DNA of 64,000 nt from Vibrio tubiashii. GTDB taxonomy: Bacteria; Pseudomonadota; Gammaproteobacteria; Enterobacterales; Vibrionaceae. Below the pieces are notes generated by a model. It had not been told where the DNA came from, searched no databases, and saw only the letters and a list, made by a program, of their open reading frames with translations. This document shows, in pieces, positions 12,296-21,122 of the stretch (its first letter is position 1; the number at the start of each line of letters is the position of its first letter). Location: NCBI RefSeq assembly GCF_028551255.1, contig NZ_CP117029.1, positions 1 to 64,000 of the forward strand. Reading direction: 5' to 3'. Made by a program: the position numbers and the translations under genes.

Positions 12296-12394
12296 TTTGG
12301 GGAGTAGCTTACTTAACTATCAACACTGGGATGTTAAGTTCGTTCGTCAACATAATTGATGCAAAATCATCATGGCGTTCGAGACGTATCGACC
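12296..12394 (+). ncRNA. yybP-ykoY manganese riboswitch aptamer
   Basis: The stretch opens with TTTGGGGAGTAGCTT and contains CGTTCGTCAACAT and later CGAGACGTATCGACC. These are the conserved internal-loop blocks of the Mn2+-sensing yybP-ykoY family. It directly precedes a UPF0016 manganese exporter, the classical context. Binding of Mn2+ should switch on mneA. The likely expression platform (12437-12510) is described as a finding. No covariance search was possible. Confidence 0.85.
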
Positions 12395-12516
12395 AATTTA
12401 ATCACAACAATGTCGCATGCGTTTAGCAAGACCTTAGACAAATCATCACGAACCGGGGTGGGGCGTGAGGTTTGTCTTCGGTTAAAATTATAATCCCTAC
12501 CCCAGAAGAGCATGTC

Positions 12517-13074
12517 GTGAGCGTTTTAGCTATTTCTATCACCACCGTTGCTTTGGCGGAAATCGGTGACAAAACCCAACTTTTATCTCTGCTTTTAGCC
12601 AGTCGATACCGCAAACCATTACCTATTATCACTGCGATATTCTTGGCAACAATCGCGAATCATGCTTTAGCTGCCTGGCTTGGTGTGGTGGTGGCGGACT
12701 ATCTTTCGCCCGAAATTCTTAAATGGGTGCTGGTGGTCAGCTTTATTGCCATGGCGGGCTGGGTATTGATTCCTGACAAACTGGATGATGATGAACAGAT
12801 TTCGAATCGAGGACCGTTTGTCGCAAGCTTCATTGCCTTTTTTATCGCTGAAGTAGGAGATAAGACTCAAATAGCAACGTCGATTCTTGGTGCGCAATAT
12901 CCTGACGCACTAACTTTGGTAATTTTGGGTACGACGATCGGCATGTTACTGGCCAACGTCCCTGTGGTTCTGATTGGCAAGTTATCTGCTGATAAGATGC
13001 CGCTAGATTTAATTCGCAAGATTACAGCATTACTGTTTATTGCTCTGGCAACCGCGGCTGCCGTGTTTCAATAA
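12517..13074 (+). CDS. mneA: UPF0016/GDT1-family manganese exporter
   Basis: Inner-membrane exporter expected to expel excess Mn2+; the V. cholerae homologue next to glyQS is called MneA. The 185-residue product has six hydrophobic segments and two copies of the family motif E-x-G-D-K-T (AEIGDKTQLL near residue 14 and AEVGDKTQIA near 111). I chose GTG 12517, preceded by AGAAGAG at 12504-12510. A TTG at 12472 lies inside the riboswitch platform and has no good binding site. The riboswitch upstream supports the substrate. Confidence 0.87.
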   Translation: MSVLAISITTVALAEIGDKTQLLSLLLASRYRKPLPIITAIFLATIANHALAAWLGVVVADYLSPEILKWVLVVSFIAMAGWVLIPDKLDDDEQISNRGPFVASFIAFFIAEVGDKTQIATSILGAQYPDALTLVILGTTIGMLLANVPVVLIGKLSADKMPLDLIRKITALLFIALATAAAVFQ

Positions 13075-13164
13075 CATCGGCTAAGTTGGTGTTAAATATC
13101 AATAACTAGCAGTGAAAAGATCCAGTTCAAACTCTGAATTTATTTCATTCTGAGTCGTGATCGC

Positions 13165-13205
13165 TGACATATAAGTGTCATACTTGTCATGGTACTTTAA
13201 CCATG
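13165..13205. repeat. Two adjacent inverted repeats upstream of a small membrane gene
   Basis: TGACA (13165-13169) / TGTCA (13176-13180), then CATGGT-ACTTTA-ACCATG (13188-13205), both perfect. They lie 26-66 bases before the ATG of the 86-residue gene, where a promoter or operator is expected. No T run follows, so they are not a terminator. Confidence 0.45.
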
Positions 13206-13230
13206 TGAATGATAGCGAGAGGGCAAGGTT

Positions 13231-13491
13231 ATGCTTACACGTTATACTGGGATGACACCTAAAAGTCAGAGTTATTTGTTCACCTTTGGTCTAGCGCTGT
13301 GTTTGCTAGCAATGGTACTGACCGATATGTGGCTACCGATTGTGGCTGGTTCGTTTATTTTGACTGGTTTGACTGTTGAAGCTTGGATTCGAGCTGAACA
13401 TATTATCCCGATGCATGAAGAGATGCGCGCGATGAGAAAACAGATAAGTAAACTTCAGTCAGAAGTCCGTACACTAGAATACGATGAATAA
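13231..13491 (+). CDS. Small two-helix membrane protein with C-terminal coiled coil
   Basis: Function not recognised. The 86 residues have two hydrophobic segments (about 12-30 and 33-52) split by a short turn (TDMWLP). A charged, heptad-like tail follows (MHEEMRAMRKQISKLQSEVRTLE, described here by its span 59-83), suggesting cytoplasmic oligomerisation or a partner-binding helix. ATG 13231 follows GAGAGGGCAAGGTT. It is a single gene ended by a strong bidirectional terminator shared with tusA. Confidence 0.75.
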   Translation: MLTRYTGMTPKSQSYLFTFGLALCLLAMVLTDMWLPIVAGSFILTGLTVEAWIRAEHIIPMHEEMRAMRKQISKLQSEVRTLEYDE

Positions 13492-13494
13492 AAC

Positions 13495-13527
13495 AACGGC
13501 AGCCACAAAGGCTGCCGTTTTCTTTTC
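13495..13527. terminator. Bidirectional terminator
   Basis: Perfect stem AACGGCAGCC / GGCTGCCGTT with loop ACAAA and tail TTCTTTTC. It separates the small membrane gene from the convergent tusA. Confidence 0.88.
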
Positions 13528-13538
13528 TGCTATGGCGT

Positions 13539-13787
13539 TTAAGCCATTCCTTTCTTGATCAGATACTGATAAGGCAGTTGCTCGGTTTGCGAGCCAATCA
13601 ATTGGTGGTCCATAAAGCGACAAAAGCTTGGAATGTCGCGAGTTGTTGATGGGTCATCCGCCTTAACGAGCAGTACTTCCCCATCTTGCATGGTTCTAAT
13701 TGTCTTCCTGACCATCATCACTGGCTCTGGGCAGCGTAATCCTTCTGCCTCTAATGTCTTGGTTGCCTGTTCTGGATTGAATGTCAT
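13539..13787 (-). CDS. tusA: Sulfur-carrier protein TusA
   Basis: Accepts persulfide sulfur from IscS and passes it to the TusBCD/TusE relay for 2-thiouridine synthesis in tRNA wobble positions. The 82 residues carry the conserved Cys-Pro motif [11 protein letters not shown] with the active cysteine near residue 19, and the typical [16 protein letters not shown]. Length matches the family. It has its own promoter on the minus strand. Confidence 0.94.
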   Translation of the reverse strand: MTFNPEQATKTLEAEGLRCPEPVMMVRKTIRTMQDGEVLLVKADDPSTTRDIPSFCRFMDHQLIGSQTEQLPYQYLIKKGMA

Positions 13788-13819
13788 GGTCGTATCTTTG
13801 GTTACTCAATTTGGCCTAG

Positions 13820-13847
13820 ATAATACTAGTGAAGAAAAAATATTCAA
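13820..13847 (-). promoter_or_regulatory. Sigma-70 promoter of tusA
   Basis: On the minus strand TTGAAT (13847-13842), 16 bases, TATTAT (13825-13820). The leader would be about 25 bases. Confidence 0.6.
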
Positions 13848-13922
13848 TAACCCCTTGGCAAAGCGATCATTTTGTTTTAACTTAGTTAACAAGTTGGTAA
13901 CATTTAAAACAGGAGAGCAAGT

Positions 13923-14117
13923 ATGTTGACAGCTTTAGATCGTCTAACCATCTATTCAGTGCTGTGTTTTATCTCTTTTTGCGCACTTGTTTTACGTTCA
14001 CCAGCAGAATCGTCGTCATTTATGCCTTTGCTCGGCATGGGTGCGACGGTGGTAGGGATTTGGCTTGAGATGCATCGCTGGCCGAGCGCATCTGAAGAAC
14101 ACGAAAACGAACTGTAG
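13923..14117 (+). CDS. Small two-helix membrane protein, unknown
   Basis: Function not recognised. The 64 residues have two hydrophobic spans (about 8-25 and 33-49) joined by RSPAESSSF, and an acidic C-terminus (EEHENEL). The ATG has a good AGGAG site (ACAGGAGAGCAAGT). The gene is followed by its own terminator. With the 86-residue gene at 13231 it flanks tusA; both are of the small, overlooked kind. Confidence 0.7.
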   Translation: MLTALDRLTIYSVLCFISFCALVLRSPAESSSFMPLLGMGATVVGIWLEMHRWPSASEEHENEL

Positions 14118-14192
14118 CGCTTCCAACTACGCTTCGTTTTTTATCACTACGCTCAACTACATTCCGACACTATCCCCAGTTTTCTTGGGCTT

Positions 14193-14220
14193 CCCCGCTG
14201 AAAAGCGGGATTTTTTTTGC
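14193..14220 (+). terminator. Intrinsic terminator after the 64-residue gene
   Basis: CCCGCT-GAAA-AGCGGG followed by eight uninterrupted A/T-rich T bases. Confidence 0.88.
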
Positions 14221-14270
14221 CTGAAAAAGGTACAATACGCCCATACCCATCTAAAATACGTGGTTTAAGC

Positions 14271-15212
14271 GTGGAATTAGAAGATATTTATCGTCGAGAT
14301 CTCAACCTATTGGTTGCATTGCGCGTACTGATTGAAGAGTGCAGCGTGAGCAAAGCTGCTAATCGCCTTAACCTTAGTCAATCCGCGATGAGTCGTGTTT
14401 TGGGGCGGCTACGCGATATGCTTGGCGACCCTTTGTTCACCCGCCAAGGTCAACATCTGATTCCGACAGAAAAGGCACTCGAAATTGATCGCTGTTTAGG
14501 TGAGCCACTAGAATCACTGCGTCAGTTGTTGTCACCGATTGAGTTTGAACCAAGCAGCTGCGATCAAACGTTTAATATCGCTACGACGGACTACGCAATG
14601 CAAACTATCTTGCCGTTTGCGTTGCCACGTATTTATCAAGAAGCGCCCAATGTGTCGTTTAACTTTTTACCACTTCAGCACGATAGATTAGCTGATCAGC
14701 TTACCTATGAAGGTGCAGACCTAGCGATCTGCCGCCCAATTGGTCCTGTAGAGCCACTACGTAGTGAAATTTTGGGTCGGGTTGGAGTGTTGTGCTTACT
14801 ATCGAAGCAGCATCCATTGGCAGACAAAGAGCTCAGTCTGCAGGATTATCTCAACTACCCACATGCGATGATCGCTATTAGTGATGGTGTTAAGGCGTTG
14901 ATTGAAGGGGCGTTAGTTGACCAACCTAAGCGTAAAATGGTGCTACGCGCATACCATTTAGAGGCAGCACTCGCGATTGTCGATACCATGCCACTGATTA
15001 TTACGGTTCCAGCGGACTTGGCTTACTTAGTTGCCGAACGCTATGACCTAGTCATCAAGCCACTGCCATTTCAGTTTACCCCGTTCGACTATTCGATGAT
15101 TTGGCACCCACGCTGTGAGCATTCGCCTGCTCAGGAGTGGTTACGCGGAATCGTAAAGGAAGAGTGCAGTCGCTTGATTGCCAAGCGCATTGAAGATATT
15201 GGTTTGGACTAA
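14271..15212 (+). CDS. LysR-family transcriptional regulator
   Basis: 313 residues from GTG 14271. The N-terminal winged helix-turn-helix is clear (about 12-70: SVSKAANRLNLSQSAMSRVLGRLR, quoted only as its span 28-51; DPLFTRQGQHLIPTEKA). A periplasmic-binding-like effector domain follows. The chosen start gives the usual LysR N-terminus MELEDIYRRDLNLL. A TTG at 14217 lies in the preceding terminator and is rejected. Target and inducer are unknown. It converges on acuI, so no divergent target is evident. Confidence 0.9.
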   Translation: MELEDIYRRDLNLLVALRVLIEECSVSKAANRLNLSQSAMSRVLGRLRDMLGDPLFTRQGQHLIPTEKALEIDRCLGEPLESLRQLLSPIEFEPSSCDQTFNIATTDYAMQTILPFALPRIYQEAPNVSFNFLPLQHDRLADQLTYEGADLAICRPIGPVEPLRSEILGRVGVLCLLSKQHPLADKELSLQDYLNYPHAMIAISDGVKALIEGALVDQPKRKMVLRAYHLEAALAIVDTMPLIITVPADLAYLVAERYDLVIKPLPFQFTPFDYSMIWHPRCEHSPAQEWLRGIVKEECSRLIAKRIEDIGLD

Positions 15213-15226
15213 ATCGTTTCAGTAAC

Positions 15227-15260
15227 AAAAGAGCCAGCATTACAGGTGCTGGCTCTTTTC
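15227..15260. terminator. Bidirectional terminator between the LysR gene and acuI
   Basis: Perfect 13-base stem AAAAGAGCCAGCA / TGCTGGCTCTTTT; A and T runs on both sides serve both convergent genes. Confidence 0.9.
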
Positions 15261-15276
15261 TATCTAACTGCAGCTG

Positions 15277-16257
15277 TTATAGCTTAATCACAACACGACC
15301 TGTTACTTGGCCGTTAGTGATGTCTTCCGCGTATTTTGGTGCTTCAGCCAATTCCACTTCAGTACAAGCTTGCTCAAAGTAGCTATCTGGAAGGAGTTCT
15401 ACCAGTTTCTCCCACGCTGCGATGCGTTTTTCGGTCGGGCAAGAGACTGAATCAATACCTTGTAGGCGAACGTTACGTAGAATGAAAGGCATCACTGTAG
15501 TAGGTAGGTCAAAACCACCTGCTAGACCACACGCTGCGACCGCGCTGTTGTAATCCATCTGAGCCAGTACTTTTGCCAGTACCTTGCTACCTACAGTATC
15601 AACAGCACCTGCCCACACTTGTTTTTCAAGTGGGCGTGCTGGCTCTTCAAACTCAACCCGGTCGATAATGCGACTTGCACCGAGTTTCTCAAGTAGTGGG
15701 CCATTTTGTTCAACACGGCCTGTTACCGCCGCCACTTTGTAACCTAGTTGCGCCAATAGCGTTACTGCTACTGAGCCAACACCGCCACTTGCACCAGTAA
15801 CAAGAATTTCGCCATCTTCAGGCTTAATCCCTGCATCAAGTAGTGCTTGGACACATAGCATACCTGTGAAGCCAGCCGTACCGACCATCATGGCTTTCTT
15901 GCTATCTAGCCCTTTTGGTAGTGGAACGAGCCAGTCAGCTTTCAGGCGAGCACGCTGAGCCATACCACCCCAGTGGTTTTCACCGACGCCCCAACCTGTC
16001 AGTACTACTTTGTCACCTGCTTGGTAGCGGTTGTCTTCAGAGCTCACTACGGTACCGGCTAAGTCGATACCTGGAACCATAGGGAAATTACGAATAATTT
16101 TGCCTTTCCCTGTGATTGCTAAACCGTCTTTGTAGTTTAGTGATGAGTAATCAACATCAATCAGTACGTCGCCTTGTGGCAGTTGTGCTTCGTCGATCTG
16201 CTCGATAGAAGCAATAGTACGTTTTTCTTCTTGGTTTAGAATCAGTGCGTTGAACAT
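15277..16257 (-). CDS. acuI: Acrylyl-CoA reductase / YhdH-type quinone oxidoreductase
   Basis: Medium-chain dehydrogenase/reductase family, zinc-independent. Family members reduce acryloyl-CoA to propionyl-CoA with NADPH, detoxifying acrylate from DMSP breakdown in marine bacteria. The 326 residues include the GroES-like N-terminal domain (SSLNYKDGLAITGKG, VPGIDLAGTV) and the nucleotide fold VTGASGGVGSVAV. ATG 16257 gives the family start MFNALIL. Upstream in-frame codons to 16419 encode nothing recognisable. The substrate is inferred from the family. Confidence 0.88.
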   Translation of the reverse strand: MFNALILNQEEKRTIASIEQIDEAQLPQGDVLIDVDYSSLNYKDGLAITGKGKIIRNFPMVPGIDLAGTVVSSEDNRYQAGDKVVLTGWGVGENHWGGMAQRARLKADWLVPLPKGLDSKKAMMVGTAGFTGMLCVQALLDAGIKPEDGEILVTGASGGVGSVAVTLLAQLGYKVAAVTGRVEQNGPLLEKLGASRIIDRVEFEEPARPLEKQVWAGAVDTVGSKVLAKVLAQMDYNSAVAACGLAGGFDLPTTVMPFILRNVRLQGIDSVSCPTEKRIAAWEKLVELLPDSYFEQACTEVELAEAPKYAEDITNGQVTGRVVIKL

Positions 16258-16417
16258 AAGTGGTCTCCACAAATAAGAGCAGCAATTTAAAAACTGGTTA
16301 CGAGTGTAGATCCAAATCAGATATGACAAAAATGAAACTTTAGCATTATATCTATGCGCATCACGCATTTTGACCAAAGTATAAGCAAGAGATAGGTGTT
16401 GAGTGATGATAAATGAC

Positions 16418-16450
16418 AAAAGCCCCTAATCGCGAGGATTAAGGGCTTAG
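16418..16450 (-). terminator. Terminator of the ilv operon
   Basis: On the minus strand AAGCCCTTAATC / GATTAGGGGCTT (one mismatch) followed by TTGTCATTT. It lies just after ilvA, the last gene of the operon. Confidence 0.8.
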
Positions 16451-16454
16451 GTAT

Positions 16455-18002
16455 TTAAGAGAGGAAGAATTTGTACGACGGGTTGTCGGTTTCATCCTTG
16501 CATTGGTAACCCAGTTCGCGTAGGTGAGCAGAGAAGCGTGATAAATCCGATTCATCTAACTCAAAGCCACACAGAACGCGGCCATAGTCAGCACCATGGT
16601 TACGATAGTTGAATAAGCTGATATTCCAGTGGGTTCCCAGTGTGCTCAAAAACTTCAATAGTGCACCAGGGTATTCTGGAAACTCAAAGCTATACAAACG
16701 TTCTTTAAGTGGTTTAGAAGGTTTACCACCAATCATATAGCGCACGTGCAGCTTAGCCATTTCGTCGTCAGAAAGATCGACCACAGGGTAGCCACCATCA
16801 CGCAAGTCATGAATGATGTTATCCAGCTCTTCTTGCCCGTCTTGCAGACGAACACCAACAAAGATATTGGCTAACGCGTCATCGTTGTAACGGTAGTTAA
16901 ACTCAGTCACGGCACGGCCGCCAATCAAGTTACAGAACTCGAAAAAAGCCCCCTGACGTTCAGGGATGGTTACCGCCAATAGACCTTCACGTTTCTCACC
17001 CAGTTCACAGCGCTCAGAGACGTAACGTAGACCGTGGAAGTTAGTGTTGGCACCCGAAAGAACCGTACCTAGGTTTTTATCTTGCAGCCCGTTTTGCTCG
17101 GCAAATTTCTTCAGGCCCGCTAAAGCTACTGCGCCAGAAGGTTCGGCAATCGCACGTGTGTCTTCAAAGATATCCTTCACAGCCGCGCAGATTTCATCAC
17201 TGGATACTGAGATATGACCATCAATGTATTTCTGACAAAGGCGGAAAGTCTCATCACCAATGCGTTTTACGGCGACGCCATCAGCAAACATGCTGACTTG
17301 ATCGAGCACCACTGGTTCACCTGCGTCTAAAGCTGCTTTCAAACAAGAAGAGTCTTCTGGTTCAACCGCAATCACTTTGATTTCAGGCATCAGTTGCTTA
17401 ACTAATACTGCGACGCCTGCCGCCAGACCACCACCGCCAACGGGAACGAAGATGTAGTCGAGGTGACCATTTTGCTGCAGCATCTCCATACCAATCGTAC
17501 CCTGACCGGCAATCACTAGCGGGTGATCGAATGGTGGTACAAAAGTATAGCCATGCTCAGCTGATAGACGCACTGCTTCGGCTTTTGCCTCGTCAAAGTT
17601 ACTGCCGTGCAGCACTACGTTACCGCCAAAACCACGTACCGCTTCGACTTTAATGTCTGGCGTGGTTTTTGGCATCACGATAGTGGTCTTGATACCTAGC
17701 TTAGTCCCAGAAAGCGCCATACCTTGAGCATGGTTACCTGCGGATGCTGCAATTACTCCCGCCGCTTTTTGCTCATCGTTTAGGCTTGCAACCATGTTGT
17801 ATGCGCCGCGCAGTTTAAACGAGTGTACCGGCTGGCGGTCTTCCCGTTTGATTTGCACGTTATTACCAATACGCGCAGCAAGGCGAGGCATTTCCTGAAG
17901 TGGTGTTACTGTCGCCACTTCATAAACAGGCGCTCGTAAGATCTGGCGCAGGTAGTCTGCGCCAGTTTGAGGTTCTTGCCCTGAAAGTATTGAGTCACTC
18001 AT
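16455..18002 (-). CDS. ilvA: Threonine deaminase (biosynthetic)
   Basis: PLP enzyme turning threonine into 2-oxobutanoate, the committed, isoleucine-inhibited step of isoleucine synthesis. The 515 residues (E. coli 514) contain the PLP-lysine motif SFKLRGAYN (near residue 62), the glycine loop VPVGGGGLAAG, SGANTNF, and two C-terminal ACT-like regulatory domains (about 335-515). It is the last gene of ilvGMEDA and starts three bases after ilvD. Confidence 0.97.
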   Translation of the reverse strand: MSDSILSGQEPQTGADYLRQILRAPVYEVATVTPLQEMPRLAARIGNNVQIKREDRQPVHSFKLRGAYNMVASLNDEQKAAGVIAASAGNHAQGMALSGTKLGIKTTIVMPKTTPDIKVEAVRGFGGNVVLHGSNFDEAKAEAVRLSAEHGYTFVPPFDHPLVIAGQGTIGMEMLQQNGHLDYIFVPVGGGGLAAGVAVLVKQLMPEIKVIAVEPEDSSCLKAALDAGEPVVLDQVSMFADGVAVKRIGDETFRLCQKYIDGHISVSSDEICAAVKDIFEDTRAIAEPSGAVALAGLKKFAEQNGLQDKNLGTVLSGANTNFHGLRYVSERCELGEKREGLLAVTIPERQGAFFEFCNLIGGRAVTEFNYRYNDDALANIFVGVRLQDGQEELDNIIHDLRDGGYPVVDLSDDEMAKLHVRYMIGGKPSKPLKERLYSFEFPEYPGALLKFLSTLGTHWNISLFNYRNHGADYGRVLCGFELDESDLSRFSAHLRELGYQCKDETDNPSYKFFLS

Positions 18003-18005
18003 AAG

Positions 18006-19847
18006 CTAGTCCTCTAGCTTAGATTTGTCTCGTACTGCACCTTTGTCAGCACTGGTCGCCATACTTGCGTACGCTTTTAGTGCAAATGAAACTTCACGTT
18101 GACGGTCGACTGGCTTCCAACCTAACTCATCTTGTTTTGCACGGCGCTCAGCAAGTTCTTGATCTGAAACTTGTAAAGAAATTGAACGGTTTGGAATATC
18201 AATAGCGATCATATCGCCTTGTTTCACCAAGCCGATTGCACCGCCGTTAGCTGCTTCTGGAGACGCGTGACCGATAGATAAACCAGATGTACCGCCAGAG
18301 AAGCGACCATCTGTCAGTAGGGCACACTCTTTACCTAGTCCCATAGACTTTAGGTAAGTCGTTGGATAGAGCATCTCTTGCATGCCCGGACCACCCTTAG
18401 GACCTTCGTAACGGATAACAACCACATCGCCTGCTTTCACTTTGCCACCAAGGATGCCTTCAACCGCATCTTCTTGGCTTTCAAACACTACCGCAGGGCC
18501 AGTGAATTTATGGATGCTCTCATCCACACCGGCTGTCTTAACGATACAGCCATCTAAGGCGATGTTGCCAGAAAGAACAGCCAGACCACCCTCTTGACTA
18601 AAGGCGTTGTCTTTGGTGCGGATACAACCTTCAGCGCGGTCGTCATCAAGACGATCCCAACGACAATCTTGTGAGAAGGCTTGAGTGGTACGAATACCTG
18701 CAGGACCTGCGCGGAAGAACTTCAATACTTCTTCATCTTCAGTTTGGATGATGTCGTATTTGGCGAGCTGCTCTTTCATTGAAAGACCAAGAACGGTGCG
18801 AGCTTGGTTGTGTAGCAGACCAGCGCGGTCAAGTTCACCAAGAATTGCCATTACACCACCTGCGCGGTGTACATCTTCCATATGATATTTCTGAGTCGAA
18901 GGTGCTACTTTACATAGGTGTGGAACTTGACGAGATAGACGATCGATATCTTCCATATCGAAATCCACTTCACCTTCTTGTGCTGCTGCTAGCAGGTGCA
19001 GGATAGTGTTGGTTGAACCACCCATTGCAATATCGAGTGCCATTGCGTTCTCAAACGCATCAAAGGTCGCGATGTTGCGTGGTAGTGCAGATTCGTCATC
19101 TTGCTCGTAGTAACGACGCGTCAGTTCAACAATGCGACGGCCCGCATTAAGGAATAGCTGTTCACGGTCAGCGTGAGTGGCTAGCATTGAACCGTTACCA
19201 GGCTGAGAAAGACCCAGCGCTTCGGTGAGACAGTTCATTGAGTTAGCAGTAAACATACCTGAACATGAACCACACGTTGGACATGCACTACGTTCGATCT
19301 GCTCACTCTGCTCGTCTGACACTTTCGGGTCAGCGCCTTGGATCATCGCATCAACCAAGTCTAGCTTGATGATTTGATCAGAAAGCTTGGTTTTACCCGC
19401 TTCCATTGGACCACCAGAAACAAAGATAACCGGGATATTGAGGCGCATTGACGCCATTAGCATCCCCGGGGTGATTTTGTCACAGTTAGAGATACATACC
19501 ATGGCATCAGCACAGTGGGCATTAACCATGTACTCAACCGAGTCGGCAATCAGCTCACGTGATGGTAGCGAATAAAGCATACCGCCGTGGCCCATTGCGA
19601 TACCGTCGTCGACAGCAATGGTGTTGAATTCTTTGGCGATACCGCCCGCTTTTTCAATCTCACGCGCTACCAACTGACCCATGTCTTTTAAGTGCACGTG
19701 GCCTGGTACAAATTGGGTAAACGAGTTAACTACCGCGATGATAGGTTTACCGAAATCTTCGTCTTTAACGCCCGTAGCACGCCATAAGGCGCGCGCACCG
19801 GCCATATTGCGTCCGTGTGTTGTGGTTGCTGATCTATATTTTGGCAT
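18006..19847 (-). CDS. ilvD: Dihydroxy-acid dehydratase
   Basis: Iron-sulfur enzyme dehydrating 2,3-dihydroxy acids to 2-oxo acids, the third common step for valine and isoleucine. The 613 residues have the cluster cysteines in [10 protein letters not shown] and [18 protein letters not shown], the Mg-binding [11 protein letters not shown], and the C-terminal [15 protein letters not shown]. It follows ilvE after 30 bases and precedes ilvA by three. Confidence 0.97.
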   Translation of the reverse strand: MPKYRSATTTHGRNMAGARALWRATGVKDEDFGKPIIAVVNSFTQFVPGHVHLKDMGQLVAREIEKAGGIAKEFNTIAVDDGIAMGHGGMLYSLPSRELIADSVEYMVNAHCADAMVCISNCDKITPGMLMASMRLNIPVIFVSGGPMEAGKTKLSDQIIKLDLVDAMIQGADPKVSDEQSEQIERSACPTCGSCSGMFTANSMNCLTEALGLSQPGNGSMLATHADREQLFLNAGRRIVELTRRYYEQDDESALPRNIATFDAFENAMALDIAMGGSTNTILHLLAAAQEGEVDFDMEDIDRLSRQVPHLCKVAPSTQKYHMEDVHRAGGVMAILGELDRAGLLHNQARTVLGLSMKEQLAKYDIIQTEDEEVLKFFRAGPAGIRTTQAFSQDCRWDRLDDDRAEGCIRTKDNAFSQEGGLAVLSGNIALDGCIVKTAGVDESIHKFTGPAVVFESQEDAVEGILGGKVKAGDVVVIRYEGPKGGPGMQEMLYPTTYLKSMGLGKECALLTDGRFSGGTSGLSIGHASPEAANGGAIGLVKQGDMIAIDIPNRSISLQVSDQELAERRAKQDELGWKPVDRQREVSFALKAYASMATSADKGAVRDKSKLED

Positions 19848-19877
19848 TGTGTTACTTCCTATATTTGCCGGTGCTTT

Positions 19878-20825
19878 TTAAGCTTTGTCTGCGTCTTGTG
19901 GGTAAACGTAATCTAGCCAACCCCATTTATCTTCTGTGGTGCCATTAAATAGGCCGAAGTAAGCTTCTTGGAGCTCTTTGGTGATTGGGCCACGTTTACC
20001 GCTGCCGACTTCAATCTTATCGATAGTTGCAACAGGAACGACCTCTGCTGCTGTACCTGTCATAAAGACTTCGTCTGCTAGGTAAAGCGCTTCACGCGCA
20101 ATGTTTGCTTCACGCACTTCATAACCGCGATCACGAGCGATAGTCATAATTGAATCGCGAGTGATACCCGGCAAGATTGCGCTGGTTGCTGGTGGCGTAG
20201 TGATAACACCATCTTTAATCACAAAGATGTTTTCGCCAGCACCTTCAGATAGGTAACCATCGACACTGAGTGCAATACCTTCATCGTAGCCGTGACGACG
20301 AGCTTCACCACCTACAAGTAGTGAAGATAGGTAGTTACCACCAGCTTTTGCCGCTGTTGGGATTGTGTTTGGCGCTGCACGGTTCCAGCTAGAGATCATC
20401 GCATCGACACCTTTCTCTAGTGCTTCTTCACCTAGGTATGAACCCCAAGGGAAAGCCGCAATGATCAGATCCATTTCAGTGCCTACTGGTGGGCAGACAC
20501 CTAGACCTACGTTGCCGACGAAACCTAGTGGACGAATGTAAGCACTATCAAGTTTGTTTTGACGCAGCGTTTCGCGCGTCGCTTCCATGATCTCTTCAAC
20601 AGAGTATGGAATAGGGAAGCGGTAGATTTTTGCTGAATCTTTAAGACGTTTTGCATGCTCTAAATGGCGGAAGACAATTGGGCCTTTAGGTGTGTTGTAG
20701 CAGCGCACGCCTTCAAATACTGAAGTACCGTAGTGCATAGCGTGAGTTAACACATGCACATTTGCTTCTGCCCAAGGAACCATTTCACCGTTAAACCAAA
20801 TGTAGTCTGCTGTTTTTGTAGCCAT
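19878..20825 (-). CDS. ilvE: Branched-chain amino acid aminotransferase
   Basis: Class IV PLP aminotransferase making the final step to valine, isoleucine and leucine. The 315 residues start MATKTADYIWFNGEMVPW. Visible are HYGTSVFEGVRCY, the PLP-lysine segment TAAKAGGNYLSSLL, and DEVFMTGTAAEVVPV. I chose ATG 20825, preceded by AGGAAGGCAATA, over an in-frame ATG seven codons earlier at the end of ilvM. It starts 11 bases after the ilvM stop. Confidence 0.97.
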   Translation of the reverse strand: MATKTADYIWFNGEMVPWAEANVHVLTHAMHYGTSVFEGVRCYNTPKGPIVFRHLEHAKRLKDSAKIYRFPIPYSVEEIMEATRETLRQNKLDSAYIRPLGFVGNVGLGVCPPVGTEMDLIIAAFPWGSYLGEEALEKGVDAMISSWNRAAPNTIPTAAKAGGNYLSSLLVGGEARRHGYDEGIALSVDGYLSEGAGENIFVIKDGVITTPPATSAILPGITRDSIMTIARDRGYEVREANIAREALYLADEVFMTGTAAEVVPVATIDKIEVGSGKRGPITKELQEAYFGLFNGTTEDKWGWLDYVYPQDADKA

Positions 20826-20836
20826 TATTGCCTTCC

Positions 20837-21121
20837 TTATGCACAAATCTTTTGTTGTAGGTTGTTATTTGGGAGTTCGTCACTCGCAATTTGCGTGACT
20901 TCAACAGTGCGTACATCCCAAAGCTTCTCGATTTGATTGGTGAGAAATGAAATAGGACGATCACTGTCGACGATGATTTCAACGCTAGCGACTTTGCTCT
21001 CGTGGTTTTGCGTGCCAGCAACCTGCTTAACAATAAAACCACGGTGGCGTACCACACGAAGAACGCGTTCTAACAGTACAGGTTTATCATCCGCTTTAAT
21101 GTCGATTAGATATCTTTCCAT
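20837..21121 (-). CDS. ilvM: Acetolactate synthase II small subunit
   Basis: Small ACT-domain subunit needed for activity of IlvG. The 94 residues begin MERYLIDIKADDKPVLLERVLRV in outline (positions 1-23) and carry the ACT fold RHRGFIVKQV ... SVEIIVDSDRPI. ATG 21121 lies one base after the ilvG stop, so the subunits are almost certainly translated in coupling. Longer in-frame starts run into ilvG and are rejected. Confidence 0.95.
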   Translation of the reverse strand: MERYLIDIKADDKPVLLERVLRVVRHRGFIVKQVAGTQNHESKVASVEIIVDSDRPISFLTNQIEKLWDVRTVEVTQIASDELPNNNLQQKICA

Positions 21122-21122
21122 G

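Noticed and set aside
12472..12516. TTG-started extension of mneA
   Set aside because: It would cover the riboswitch expression platform; GTG 12517 has the binding site and the family N-terminus.
19540..19700. CACGTG motifs as possible parS sites (also near 10872, 11199, 44745)
   Set aside because: Flanks do not continue the TGTTTCAC/GTGAAACA palindrome.
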